Shown here piece by piece: positions 18,191 to 26,869 of a stretch of 64,000 bases of DNA. This DNA is from Acetobacter peroxydans (GTDB taxonomy: Bacteria > Pseudomonadota > Alphaproteobacteria > Acetobacterales > Acetobacteraceae). Position 1 is the stretch's first letter, and every line of letters starts with the position of its first letter. Position numbers and translations under genes: made by a program. The notes under the pieces are model-generated. The model ran no database searches. It was not told the DNA's origin and saw nothing but the letters and a program-made list of their open reading frames with translations. Location of the stretch: positions 1 to 64,000 of the forward strand of contig NZ_BJMV01000009.1 in the NCBI RefSeq assembly GCF_006539345.1, read 5' to 3'.

Positions 18191-18906
18191 AGCCGCCCCT
18201 CCCGCACAAGCGTCAGCGCTTTGTCGTAAGCAACGCCGTCATCGACATCGAGCCAGACGTGGTTACCTATGTCGTGCGTCAGCGCCAGATCCCGTGCGGC
18301 CAAACGACGCATCGCGCCAGAGATGCTGTCATCACCCAGCGCCGAGCTTTCCTCCAGGGCCGGAAAGAACGCCGAAGTCGCGAGAAAGAAGCCGGTATCG
18401 AAAGCATTATAATCGTCGATCAGCTTACCGATCGCACGGATATGCCCGCGTTCGCACCGAACGCGGGTGACATCCTCGATATCGTTGAGGGGATCGACGA
18501 TGTTGAAATCCGTCGCGAGTGTCACGCTGTCCGGCTTCCGGCTACCCGCGATCAGACCGCGAATGATAGCGGGGTCGGCAAGGTGATCGCACATGCTCAA
18601 CAGAAATGGTCGCCCCCCCAATGCATCACGCGCCTTGAGGACGGAAACGCCGTTCGCCCGCTTCCATTCATCGTTGATGACGTGGGTAATCGGGATGCCT
18701 GTGCGGGCAGCGAAATCATCCAACGCCGCACGCAATGTCTCGCCTAGATAGCCGCTGACGACAATAAAAGCGGTTGCCCCGCCTTTGCGCGCCCCCAGAA
18801 TTACCCGTTCGATCAATGACACCCCGTCGAGCGTCACGAGCGGCTTGAGCGGCCCGTGCGCGCGCAGGCGGCTGCCCTCCCCGGCCGCGACGATCAGACA
18901 TTGCAT
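18187..18906 (-). CDS. NTP transferase (predicted inositol-1-phosphate cytidylyltransferase)
   Basis: 239 residues with a Rossmann-like nucleotidyltransferase domain. The N-terminal MQCLIVAAGEGSRLR has the G-x-G-x-R nucleotide loop and PLKPLVTLDG the conserved Lys. MCDHLADP and a C-terminal WLDVDDGVAYDKA follow the family of sugar- and polyol-phosphate nucleotidyltransferases that includes archaeal inositol-1-phosphate cytidylyltransferase. The start codon overlaps the stop of the inositol-phosphate synthase gene (TGATG). Activation of inositol-1-phosphate to CDP-inositol is an inference from this coupling; another sugar phosphate cannot be excluded. Confidence 0.78.
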   Translation of the reverse strand: MQCLIVAAGEGSRLRAHGPLKPLVTLDGVSLIERVILGARKGGATAFIVVSGYLGETLRAALDDFAARTGIPITHVINDEWKRANGVSVLKARDALGGRPFLLSMCDHLADPAIIRGLIAGSRKPDSVTLATDFNIVDPLNDIEDVTRVRCERGHIRAIGKLIDDYNAFDTGFFLATSAFFPALEESSALGDDSISGAMRRLAARDLALTHDIGNHVWLDVDDGVAYDKALTLVREGRL

Positions 18907-20057
18907 CAGGCGATAGCCGGTGACCGAACGGCTGGAGCGGCCGCGGCTTGCGCGGAGGCATCACGGATGAACTCCTCCACCATCGCCCAGGCAATGTCAT
19001 CGGTATATTGCACCGGCGGATGCTTGCAGAGGAAAGCGCTGGGCCCAGCCAGAACGCCGCCAACTCCGGCATCCAGCGCGAGCTTGCAACAACGAATCAT
19101 ATCGATCGCAACGCCAGCAGAATTGGGCGAGTCCTCGACCGAAAGCCGAAGTTCGAGATTCATCGGAACATCGCCGAACAACTGGCCTTCCATGCGAATG
19201 AAGGCGACCTTGTTATCCTTCTGCCACGGCACATAGTCGCTCGGCCCGACGTGAATGTCCTCGTCTTCAAGACGGGTCTTGGTCACGGCCTGAACGGCTT
19301 CCGTCTTGGAGATTTTCTTATCCACCAGGCGTTCCTGATTTTTCATGTTCAGGAAGTCGGTGTTGCCGCCGGTGTTGATCTGGTAGGTGTGAACAAGCTT
19401 TACCCCGCGACGGGCGAAGATGTCGGTCAGAACACGGTGAACGATCGTCGCCCCAAGCTGGGACTTGATGTCGTCGCCAATGATCGGCAGGCCACGCGCC
19501 GCGAAACGACGGGCATATTCCGGCTCGCTGGCAATGAAGACCGGCATATTGTTGATGAAGCCAACACCCGCTTCGAGCGCGCATTCGGCATAGAAACGCG
19601 CCGCCTGCGTCGAGCCTACGGGCATGTAATTCAACAGGATTTCAGCGCCGCTGGCGCGCAGGGCGTTAACAACCTGCGCGCGCGTCGCGTCAGGCTCTTC
19701 CGCCCGCACGAAGCTACGCGCCGGGTTCGCATGGAGCATGTGCTCCGAAATGCCGTCGAGCGTTGCACCCATGCTGACCGTAACGCCGGAATCAGGAAGA
19801 TTTCCCTGGAACACCGTGGTGCAATTCGGCGCGGCGAAGATTGCACGGTTGACGTCCTGACCGACTTTGCGCGCATCGATATCGAAAGCGGCTACCACCG
19901 CGATATCGCCGGCGCCAAATCCACCGATTTTCTCATGCATGAGACCCGGTGCGCCCTCGCCGTCGCGCGCCGCGTAATAATGGATACCCTGAATGAGCGC
20001 GCTTGCGCAGTTGCCCACGCCTGCAATCGCAATTTTGATGGGATTTTTCTTAGTCAT
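18906..20057 (-). CDS. ino1: myo-inositol-1-phosphate synthase
   Basis: 383 residues of the short, actinobacterial-type inositol-phosphate synthase. The NAD-binding IAGVGNCASALIQGI opens the protein; GDDIKSQLGATIVHRVL, YQINTGGNTDF, SKTEAVQ and PSDYVPW follow, as in active enzymes. It converts glucose 6-phosphate to 1L-myo-inositol 1-phosphate, the only de novo route to inositol. GGAGAG lies before ATG 20057. It is the first gene of the three-gene operon with the nucleotidyltransferase and CDP-alcohol phosphotransferase. The 246 bases upstream hold the promoter region and a weak GC hairpin, nothing else recognisable. Confidence 0.93.
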   Translation of the reverse strand: MTKKNPIKIAIAGVGNCASALIQGIHYYAARDGEGAPGLMHEKIGGFGAGDIAVVAAFDIDARKVGQDVNRAIFAAPNCTTVFQGNLPDSGVTVSMGATLDGISEHMLHANPARSFVRAEEPDATRAQVVNALRASGAEILLNYMPVGSTQAARFYAECALEAGVGFINNMPVFIASEPEYARRFAARGLPIIGDDIKSQLGATIVHRVLTDIFARRGVKLVHTYQINTGGNTDFLNMKNQERLVDKKISKTEAVQAVTKTRLEDEDIHVGPSDYVPWQKDNKVAFIRMEGQLFGDVPMNLELRLSVEDSPNSAGVAIDMIRCCKLALDAGVGGVLAGPSAFLCKHPPVQYTDDIAWAMVEEFIRDASAQAAAAPAVRSPAIA

Positions 20058-20303
20058 TGGCCTATCTCTCCGAATTCCTGTCTTGCGGTCGTAACTTGCC
20101 GCTATCTGTGACTGCCGTTTTTACCGAAATTACGAAGGCAGACCCGCGCCTCAATGGACTCCTGCCCTGGCATTGGAAAACCTTCCACTGATCATCGTAA
20201 TATCATTGTCACATAACCACGCCAGCGCCTAGCGCCGGATAATTACGCAGAGTTGTCGTGCAACGCTGGTATCCTTTCGAATCAGCAGCAGCCCCTATCC
20301 TTC

Positions 20304-20781
20304 TCATCGCAGGCGTGCGACGTTCAGGATAACATCGTCTATTTCTCCCGGTATGAGAGCGTACTCCCCTGTCGAGCCCGGCAGTCAGATTTGTCTCGAG
20401 TTTTGATGTCGTCTGTTTATAGGTCTCCCACGCCACCCGACCGCCGTCGGTCAGGAATATCCGTTTCAGGCGACGATCTGTCGGATCAAGCTTACGACGG
20501 ATATAGTCTGCCTTTTCGAGCAATTCGAGTAACTTGGCTAGAGCCGAGGTGTCGATATCCATCGCCACCGCTAGCTCCCGCTGCGTCGCGTCTTCAAAGA
20601 GAAAGGTAAGACGGGCAAGGCGTCGCATGTTGGCCACACCAGCACCGAGTTCTGCCAGCTCACGTCCCAGCCGCCCTCGCCACACCACGCTGAGCCGTAA
20701 AATACGGAACATCGGGCCGATAGCATCCGGCACATGGGAGCGCATCCGCTCTTCCGAAGTCGCTGTGCCTGGGTCGTTCAC
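20304..20781 (-). pseudogene. MarR-family regulator with a C-terminal frameshift
   Basis: From ATG 20781 the frame encodes a winged-helix MarR domain: TQRELAVAMDIDTSALAKLLELLEKADYIRR and DRRLKRIFLTDGG. After LTAGLDRG the reading turns into Arg/Thr-rich nonsense. Shifting by one base in the run of four C's at 20366-20369 (plus strand) restores a helical C-terminus, EYALIPGEIDDV.. ending ..NVARLR, with a stop at 20306-20304. The gene thus carries one extra base in a homopolymer, by mutation or sequencing error. If the shift is real, the protein has a foreign 60-residue tail. It lies upstream of ino1 on the same strand. Confidence 0.7.
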
Positions 20782-20994
20782 CAGATATTCTGTCCTTACA
20801 TCTGCCGCGCGCTGACGACAGGTCCGCCATTGAACGTGATACTTTGTCGTTCGAGAATCGCAGAGCGTATACTTGAAATGTCAATAACTGTCAAAACAAT
20901 GATATGCCATACAACCATCCCGCTTTCTTCGCTTATATTCGGATATCTTTTCGGGCATCCATCCTCGGGAGTTGCTGAAACAGACTCCCCTAGC

Positions 20995-21406
20995 TTAGGT
21001 TCTGTTGACAAAAGACCTTTTCAGGTTGTTGGAGATGTGATTCAAAGCTGGTCTTTGCGGAGACCTTTGAATGCGTGGCGACCTGACGGACGAAGAATGG
21101 GCGATTATTGGCAATCTGCTGCCGCCTGAACGTGGCCGCTGGTTCCGACCAGCGCAGGATAATCGTCTATTTCTCAACGGAATGCTTTATGTCCTGCGTG
21201 TCGGCTGTCCGTGGCGGGACATGCATGAGCGCTACGGAAAATGGAACTCGGTGTACGTGCGGTTCCGTCGATGGGTAGAGCAAGGCGTCTGGGACGCTCT
21301 GCTGGAAACGCTGGTTGAACTCGGTCTGACCGATGACTGGCAGCACATGATCGACAGCACGGTCGTTCGGGGTCACAGCCAGACGGCTGGCGCAACAATG
21401 ACGCAC
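20995..21406 (+). mobile_element. truncated IS5-family element (first part of transposase)
   Basis: The frame at 21071-21409 encodes MRGDLTDEEWAIIGNLLPP, CPWRDMHERYGKWNSVYVRF and DSTVVRGHSQTAGA, the N-terminal 110 residues of an IS5/IS427-group transposase including the first catalytic Asp. It ends abruptly after AGA; the rest of the transposase and the right end are missing. The left end probably lies near 20995 (GTTCTGTTGACAAAAG). The element is dead. Confidence 0.8.
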
Positions 21407-21422
21407 TGAACCAGATAGAGAT

Positions 21423-21484
21423 GATGTTGCGGACGGTCCCCGGACGGAATGCGCGAGGATGAGACCGTCCCCATCTGCAACATC
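21423..21484. repeat. inverted repeat downstream of metY
   Basis: GATGTTGC plus GGACGGTC (21423-21438) pair with GACCGTCC (21463-21470) and GCAACATC (21477-21484), giving two 8-bp blocks with a 6-base bulge. It lies between the IS fragment and the metY 3' end. It could be an IS scar or a terminator for metY; no T tract is visible. Confidence 0.4.
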
Positions 21485-21527
21485 ACCTCTGTTTCAGTGA
21501 GCGCTTACCTTTTTTACGACTGTAGGC

Positions 21528-22841
21528 TCAAGCGCGGGCCAGGGCCTGTTTCAAGTCGGCAAGAATGTCATCAGGATGTTCCAGACCAATCGACAGTCGC
21601 ACATAACCTGGCGTGACGCCTGTCATCACCTGTTCTTCAGGTGTCAATTGCGAATGGGTTGTTGAGGCTGGATGGATGGCCAAACTGCGGGCGTCCCCAA
21701 TATTGGCGACATGATAAAAGAGCTCCAGCGAGTCAATGAAGCGACGACCAGCCTCAACTCCGCCCGCAAGTTCAAAGCCGATCAATGAGCCATATCCACC
21801 ATGCAGATAACGATCGGCACGTTGACGGGATTCTCCGCTCTGGAGACCTGGATAAATCACGCGGGAGACGCTCTCATGTCCGGCCAGAAAATCAGCAACC
21901 AGCCTGGCGGAAGAGCAGTGCTGCTTCATTCTTAGGGGAAGGGTCTCAACTCCCTGAATACACTGAAACGCATTGAAGGGCGACAATACAGCGCCTATAT
22001 CGCGCGCCAGCACGCCACGAGCACGCAGAAGATACGCGACAGGCCCCAGAGGTTTGGCTGCTTCGGTCCAGACGGCGCCGTGATAGGCCGGGTCAGGCTG
22101 CGTCAGCAGGGGAAAGCGCTCCCCATGTGCTTCCCACGGAAAGTTGCCGCCATCAATTATCATTCCGCCAAGCGATGTGCCATGCCCGCCGATGTATTTT
22201 GTGGTGGAATAAACGACAATCGCAGCCCCATCGTCCAGGGGTCTGGCAATAACCGGGGCAGCTGTGTTGTCAACAATCAACGGAACACCCAGCCTGCGTC
22301 CGATTTCAGCAACTTCGCGTATAGGAAAGACTTCCAGCTTCGGATTAGGAAGCGTCTCGGCGTAATAGGCGCGGGTCCGTTCATCAGTCGCGCGAGCAAA
22401 GGCTTCCGGGTCCGCGGGGTCGACAAAACGTGTTTCTATCCCAAGGCGCTTCAGTGTGTTTGCAAACAGCGCCCATGTGCCGCCGTACAGATCGGTCGAG
22501 CTGACAATGTTGTCTCCGCTTTGGGCAATGTTCAATACCGAATAGGTCGTGGCTGCCTGACCGGAAGCAACCGCGAGACCTGCTGCACCGCCTTCGAGTG
22601 CGGCAAGGCGCTGTTCGAGTACGTCAGTCGTCGGATTACTGAGACGGGTGTACAGATGTCCCATCTCTTGCAGGGCGAAAAGGCGTGCAGCATGGGCTGT
22701 GTCCTGAAACTCGTAGGACGAGGTCTGATAAATAGGAACAGCAACAGCCCCGGTGGCGGGATCACACCGCCATGTGTCACCATGCAGCGCCAATGTTTCG
22801 GGTCGCCATGCAGCGCGTCTGGCAGACTGTTCTGAGGACAT
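21528..22841 (-). CDS. metY: O-acetylhomoserine sulfhydrylase (aminocarboxypropyltransferase)
   Basis: A PLP enzyme of the Cys/Met gamma family. ATG 22841 gives 437 residues; a TTG 17 codons upstream would add a Lys-rich extension and was not chosen. Visible features are ETLALHGD, YTRLSNPT, SGQAATT, the YGGTWALF phosphate-binding stretch, DNTAAPV and the PLP lysine in VVYSTTKYIGGHGT. The C-terminus has SLAIHPASTTHSQLTPEEQ, as in MetY. It makes homocysteine from O-acetylhomoserine and sulfide. It stands alone between IS remnants. I looked for a SAM riboswitch upstream and saw none. Confidence 0.93.
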   Translation of the reverse strand: MSSEQSARRAAWRPETLALHGDTWRCDPATGAVAVPIYQTSSYEFQDTAHAARLFALQEMGHLYTRLSNPTTDVLEQRLAALEGGAAGLAVASGQAATTYSVLNIAQSGDNIVSSTDLYGGTWALFANTLKRLGIETRFVDPADPEAFARATDERTRAYYAETLPNPKLEVFPIREVAEIGRRLGVPLIVDNTAAPVIARPLDDGAAIVVYSTTKYIGGHGTSLGGMIIDGGNFPWEAHGERFPLLTQPDPAYHGAVWTEAAKPLGPVAYLLRARGVLARDIGAVLSPFNAFQCIQGVETLPLRMKQHCSSARLVADFLAGHESVSRVIYPGLQSGESRQRADRYLHGGYGSLIGFELAGGVEAGRRFIDSLELFYHVANIGDARSLAIHPASTTHSQLTPEEQVMTGVTPGYVRLSIGLEHPDDILADLKQALARA

Positions 22842-23204
22842 TCTATAGTCATCTTTCTTTTTTTTCAGATCCGCTTTTATTGCACCTCTCAAGGTTTTAC
22901 GCGCTCAAAAAAATGTGAAAATCTTCTCTGGGAGGCCGGGCCAACTCTGCTTTGCAATCCCAGGCCTGTATTCTGAGTGTATTTTTTGATGATACGAGCA
23001 AGATGTTCAACAGACGTCTGGCTGAAACGACCATGAGAGACGCGATCTTCCAGAGCATGAGATTGTTCGAAAATATCGTAGTTCACTATCATCCACAGTA
23101 GCCCATAAGCGGACATCGGTATCCAGCTTCATTCGTCTGGCTTCTGTTTCGGGAATAATTACGGCCTGAGTGTCACTGAAGTGACAGAGCCTGAAGCGCA
23201 GACG

Positions 23205-23895
23205 GACCTTGTCCTGGAGAACGAGCACCCTCGCCTGGAAAACCGCGCCCTGCGGGATGAAAGGGAAATATTAAAAAAGCCACGCCGCTCTTCGCGAACC
23301 AAAAGACACGAGGTTCGCGCATATCCGTGAGCACTATGTCCTGAGCAGCCGGACCTATGGCCGTCCGCGGATGACCATGAAGCTCAAGCAAGCTGGGCTT
23401 GGGGTTGGTGAGCGTCGTGTGGGGCGACTGATGGAAGCCAACGGTATTCGTCCAGTACGCACGCATCGGCACAAGGTCACGACCGATAGTCGGCACTCCC
23501 GTGGTTCTGCGAACAACATTCTGCACCGCAACTTCATGGCTGAGGTCGCCAATTTGAAATGGGCAGGCGATATCAGTTATATCTGGACCAGCGAAGGTTG
23601 GCTTTACCTTGCGGCCGTCATTGACCTGTTCAGCCGCAGCGTTACCGGTTGGGCCACCAGTGACAGGATGAAAAAGGACCTCATTATTAGGGCACGGCGA
23701 TATGGCGGTGCGTCTACGCAATCCACCACCCGGCTGTATTTTCCATTCTGATCGCCGCAGCCAATATTACTTCCATGATTTCCAAAAAAATTGTCGGAAT
23801 ACAGCGTAACACCGTCCATGTCCGGCAAGGAAAACTGCTACGACAGCCCGTGGTCGAGACCTTTTTCAAGAGCCTGAAGGCCGAAATGCTCTAGC
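23205..23895 (+). mobile_element. decayed IS3-family element
   Basis: The end of an OrfA is visible at about 23205-23290 (LENRALRDEREILKK). It passes directly into an internal part of OrfB (RTYGRPRMTMKLKQAG.., GDISYIWTSEGWLYLAAVIDLFSR; 23290-23690) carrying catalytic Asp residues. The OrfB C-terminus continues in other frames (FHSDR, LSEYSVTPSMSGKENCYDSP, FFKSLKAEML) up to 23895, so at least two frameshifts and one deletion are present. No intact ends were found. It is an old, inactive copy. Confidence 0.8.
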
Positions 23896-24076
23896 GACAA
23901 AGTTGGCCAACACGGCACCACACCTATCTCGGAAGTATCAGCGCTCTCGCTTTCGAGGCCAAAGCCGCGTAAAAGAGATCATATACCCGTCATAAGCCTA
24001 ACTCTGCGTCCGGTAATCTCGCCGGCGGGCCACGATCAAAGCAAGATGAAGCCAAGCTTGGCCGGGAGCAAATGCC

Positions 24077-24528
24077 ATGAGACTACCCCATGACATGGTG
24101 GTTGTGGTTGCCGATGGTTCACACATGCCTCTGCCGAAGAACCATGGCGATCAGGCCCGCCCCGATCTGCGCGTGATTGGCCATCGGCAGATGGAAAACA
24201 CTCCCAATTGCGAACTGCTCTGGGGCGCGCCGGGGCTGGGCTTCGCCTCAGGCTATCCGGGCCGAAACACGTTCTCGAAAAGCGATCCGCATCAAGGCAA
24301 TGGGGCTCGCCTCCTCGCAGGGGCGGCCGAAGCGCTGCCCAACGTCGCGGACGCCGCCAACGGTCTGATCGTCGTGGCTCCGCCCGATGCGCTTGGCGAG
24401 TTGCGTGGTCGCTACGATTCCGGGACACGCAAGACGCTCGTCGCCAAGGTCCACCGGGACTTCGTCAAGCATCCGTTGAGAAGATTACGCGCCTGCTTGG
24501 CGCTTACGAGGTGATTGTTAGGCCATGA
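24077..24528 (+). pseudogene. host-attachment-family protein gene, frameshifted near its end
   Basis: The protein begins MRLPHDMVVVVADGSHM and has NTPNCELLW, NGLIVVAPPDALGELR and KVHRDFVKHP, the pattern of the 'required for attachment to host cells' family of about 145 residues, common in Alphaproteobacteria. After KHP the frame gives LRRLRACLALTR. A missing base near 24475 would restore VEKITRLLGAYEVIVRP with its stop at 24526-24528, overlapping the next ATG as ATGA. The gene was therefore translationally coupled to the CYTH-CHAD-PPK2 gene. The family name comes from one plant-symbiont study; the molecular role is unknown. The loss affects only the last 17 residues. Confidence 0.65.
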
Positions 24529-26864
24529 TATCACGCCGCGTAGACCGGTATGAAATTAAAGGGGCTGAAGCCGAGATCAAACTGCTCGCCAGTCCAGCGC
24601 GGCTGAAATCACTAAGATCTCATGCGTTGCTGTCGGGCGATGAACGGATCGCCCAGATTAGCACCACCTATTTCGATACGCCGGACAACCGCTTACAGAG
24701 TGCCGGCGCAAGCCTGCGGTTGCGTTTCAGCGGCTCTCATCGGGAGCAGACATTCAAGTGTTCACCGACGGGTGGTTCTTGCATCGAACGAACCGAGTGG
24801 ACGGTACCGGCAACCGGAGATCGGCCGGACCTGATGCTGTTCTCCGCGTCGCAGCGGGGGGTGATTGCCGCGCTTCTCGCGGGCGGCGAATTTTCGGTGG
24901 TGGCAACGACCAGCGTGGAACGGCGGACCCGGTTGGTTCGCCACGGCCGCTCGCTGATCGAAGCCGCATTCGATGTTGGCTCGATCGAGGCATCCGGGCA
25001 AACGGAGACGATCTCGGAACTCGAACTCGAACTTGGCGAGGGTGATGCCGTCGATTGTCTGAGGCTGGCGCTGGCATTGCGACCGGGCCCGGACCTGCGC
25101 TGGTCGATCGAAGCAAAGGCGCAGCGATGCCTGGCGCTCGCCACGGGGCATCCACCGCAGACAGCCCGGGCACGCCCGGTGGCCGTTTCGCGTGATCAGG
25201 ATGTTCCCGCCGCCTTTCAGGAGATATGCTGGAACTGTCTCGAGCAGGTGCTCGGGAACTATGCGCTCGTCGCCGAACACCACGATAACGAGGCGGTCCA
25301 CCAATGCCGTGTCGCCTTCCGTCGGCTGCGCGCCGCGCTGGCCCTGTTCGGCAAGGTGATCGACAGGGTTGGCGCAACAGACTTCCGCGCGCGCTTTAAG
25401 CAAGCGGCCGATGCGCTCGGACCGGCTCGCGACCTGCATGTCCTGCTGGAGCGGATTTCGGCGCACGACGCGCCGGCCGGTTCATACGAAAGTGCCATCG
25501 GTGCGCGGCTCGCTTCCGAGCTGACCAGGCGGCGCGATGCCGAAGTGATCGCAGCCGGGACTAGATTGCGCGGTGAGGACTTCCAAAGCCTGCTGTTCGA
25601 ACTGGCGATCTGGGTGGAGAGTCGGCGCGCAGCATCCGATATGGTCCGCCAAGCCGCGCCCGACCGTCTGCCCGTCTTTGCGGCAAGCGTCCTGAAACGG
25701 TGTCGGCACAAGCTGCACCACACCGGCCGGCATCTGCGCGCCATGAGCGATCACGATCTGCATCACCTGCGGTTGACCGTGAAGAAGCTGCGCTATTCGG
25801 TCGGCTTCTTTGCCGCGCTTGCCGCGACGCCGGAGGATCGCTTATCCGCCATGAAGCATGAAAAGCTTCTCGGCAAGCTGCAGGACACGCTTGGCGCGCT
25901 TCACGATCTCGCAACGGCGTCGGCCGGGCCGGCATGGCTTTCCGATTGCGAGCCGGAGTTGATCGCCGAATTGGCTCGGCGGCTCGCAAGCGCCAACCGA
26001 TCGCGACACCAATTGCTGCACCGTGCCCACCGACGGCTGGAGCACGAGCGCGAAATCCCGCGCTGGTGGAACGCGGCAGCGAGGGAGACCGACGTGACCC
26101 ACTCCGATGCCAGCCTCGCGTCCTATACAGAGCAACTCAGGCAATTGCAGATCGGGCTGAGCTGCATGCAGCGGCAAGTCATAGCCGACCAACGCAAACT
26201 GCTGATCATCATCGAAGGGCGCGATGCGGCCGGCAAGGACGGCACGATCAAGCGCATCGTCGAGCACATGAGCCCGCGCGCCACGCGTGTTGTTGCACTC
26301 GGCCTGCCGAGCGAAGACGATCGCAAGGCATGGTATTTCGAGCGTTGGTGCCGCCACCTGCCCGTCGCGGGGGACGTGGTGCTGTTCAATCAAGGCTGGT
26401 ACAACCGCGCCGGGGTCGAGCACGTCATGGGGCTGTGCACTGAAGATGAATACGAGGAGTTCATGACCACCGTCGTGCTGTTCGAGCAGTTGCTCGCGCA
26501 CTCGGGCTTCACCATCCTCAAATACTACCTCGACATCAGCAAGGATGAGCAGAAGCGCCGCCTCAGGGACCGCGACCACGATCCGCTCGAGCAGTGGACA
26601 AACAGCCCGCTCGACCGCAAGGCCACCAGGAACTGGGAGAAGTACTCGAAGGCGCGCAACGCCATGCTGGCCCGCACGCATAGCGTCTTCGCGCCATGGG
26701 TCGTAGTGAGGACCGACAACAAGCCGGCCGCGCGTCTTGGCATCATCCGTGACCTGCTCGCGCGCTGCGGGACCGGGGATGAGAATGAGGAAGTCTTGCC
26801 CGACCCCTCGGTCACGTTCGTTTACGATCCGGTCGCGCTCGACAAGGGCTGGCTAGCGGAATGA
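24525..26864 (+). CDS. CYTH-CHAD-PPK2 triple-domain polyphosphate protein
   Basis: 779 residues, three domains. Residues about 8-205 are a CYTH triphosphate-tunnel domain with the ExExK signature EAEIK (15-19) and paired acidic/basic strands (SELELELGEG). About 222-505 is a CHAD domain with its His/Arg-rich helices (VHQCRVAFRRLRAAL, HHLRLTVKKLRYSVGFF). About 530-770 is a PPK2 kinase with Walker A GRDAAGKDG (565-573), NQGWYNRAGVEHVMG (622-636) and lid RRLRDRDHDPLEQW. CYTH enzymes hydrolyse tripolyphosphate or ATP, CHAD domains bind polyphosphate, and PPK2 moves phosphate between polyphosphate and nucleotides. In PPK2 the usual D/N-R-S-W-Y-N-R is here N-Q-G-W-Y-N-R, so activity needs testing. 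Its ATG overlaps the stop of the preceding gene. IS remnants flank it, suggesting transfer. Confidence 0.88.
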   Translation: MISRRVDRYEIKGAEAEIKLLASPARLKSLRSHALLSGDERIAQISTTYFDTPDNRLQSAGASLRLRFSGSHREQTFKCSPTGGSCIERTEWTVPATGDRPDLMLFSASQRGVIAALLAGGEFSVVATTSVERRTRLVRHGRSLIEAAFDVGSIEASGQTETISELELELGEGDAVDCLRLALALRPGPDLRWSIEAKAQRCLALATGHPPQTARARPVAVSRDQDVPAAFQEICWNCLEQVLGNYALVAEHHDNEAVHQCRVAFRRLRAALALFGKVIDRVGATDFRARFKQAADALGPARDLHVLLERISAHDAPAGSYESAIGARLASELTRRRDAEVIAAGTRLRGEDFQSLLFELAIWVESRRAASDMVRQAAPDRLPVFAASVLKRCRHKLHHTGRHLRAMSDHDLHHLRLTVKKLRYSVGFFAALAATPEDRLSAMKHEKLLGKLQDTLGALHDLATASAGPAWLSDCEPELIAELARRLASANRSRHQLLHRAHRRLEHEREIPRWWNAAARETDVTHSDASLASYTEQLRQLQIGLSCMQRQVIADQRKLLIIIEGRDAAGKDGTIKRIVEHMSPRATRVVALGLPSEDDRKAWYFERWCRHLPVAGDVVLFNQGWYNRAGVEHVMGLCTEDEYEEFMTTVVLFEQLLAHSGFTILKYYLDISKDEQKRRLRDRDHDPLEQWTNSPLDRKATRNWEKYSKARNAMLARTHSVFAPWVVVRTDNKPAARLGIIRDLLARCGTGDENEEVLPDPSVTFVYDPVALDKGWLAE

Positions 26865-26869
26865 CCGAA

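Noticed and set aside
18948-20111. 387-residue open frame on the plus strand
   Set aside because: It is antisense to the inositol-phosphate synthase gene, which has full family motifs.
22842-23000. SAM riboswitch upstream of metY
   Set aside because: I looked for conserved SAM-II or SAM-I core sequences in the leader and did not find them.
22889-23116. 75-residue frame upstream of metY on the minus strand
   Set aside because: No family recognised, no clear ribosome site, and it lies in the debris between metY and an IS3 remnant; evidence too thin to call a gene.
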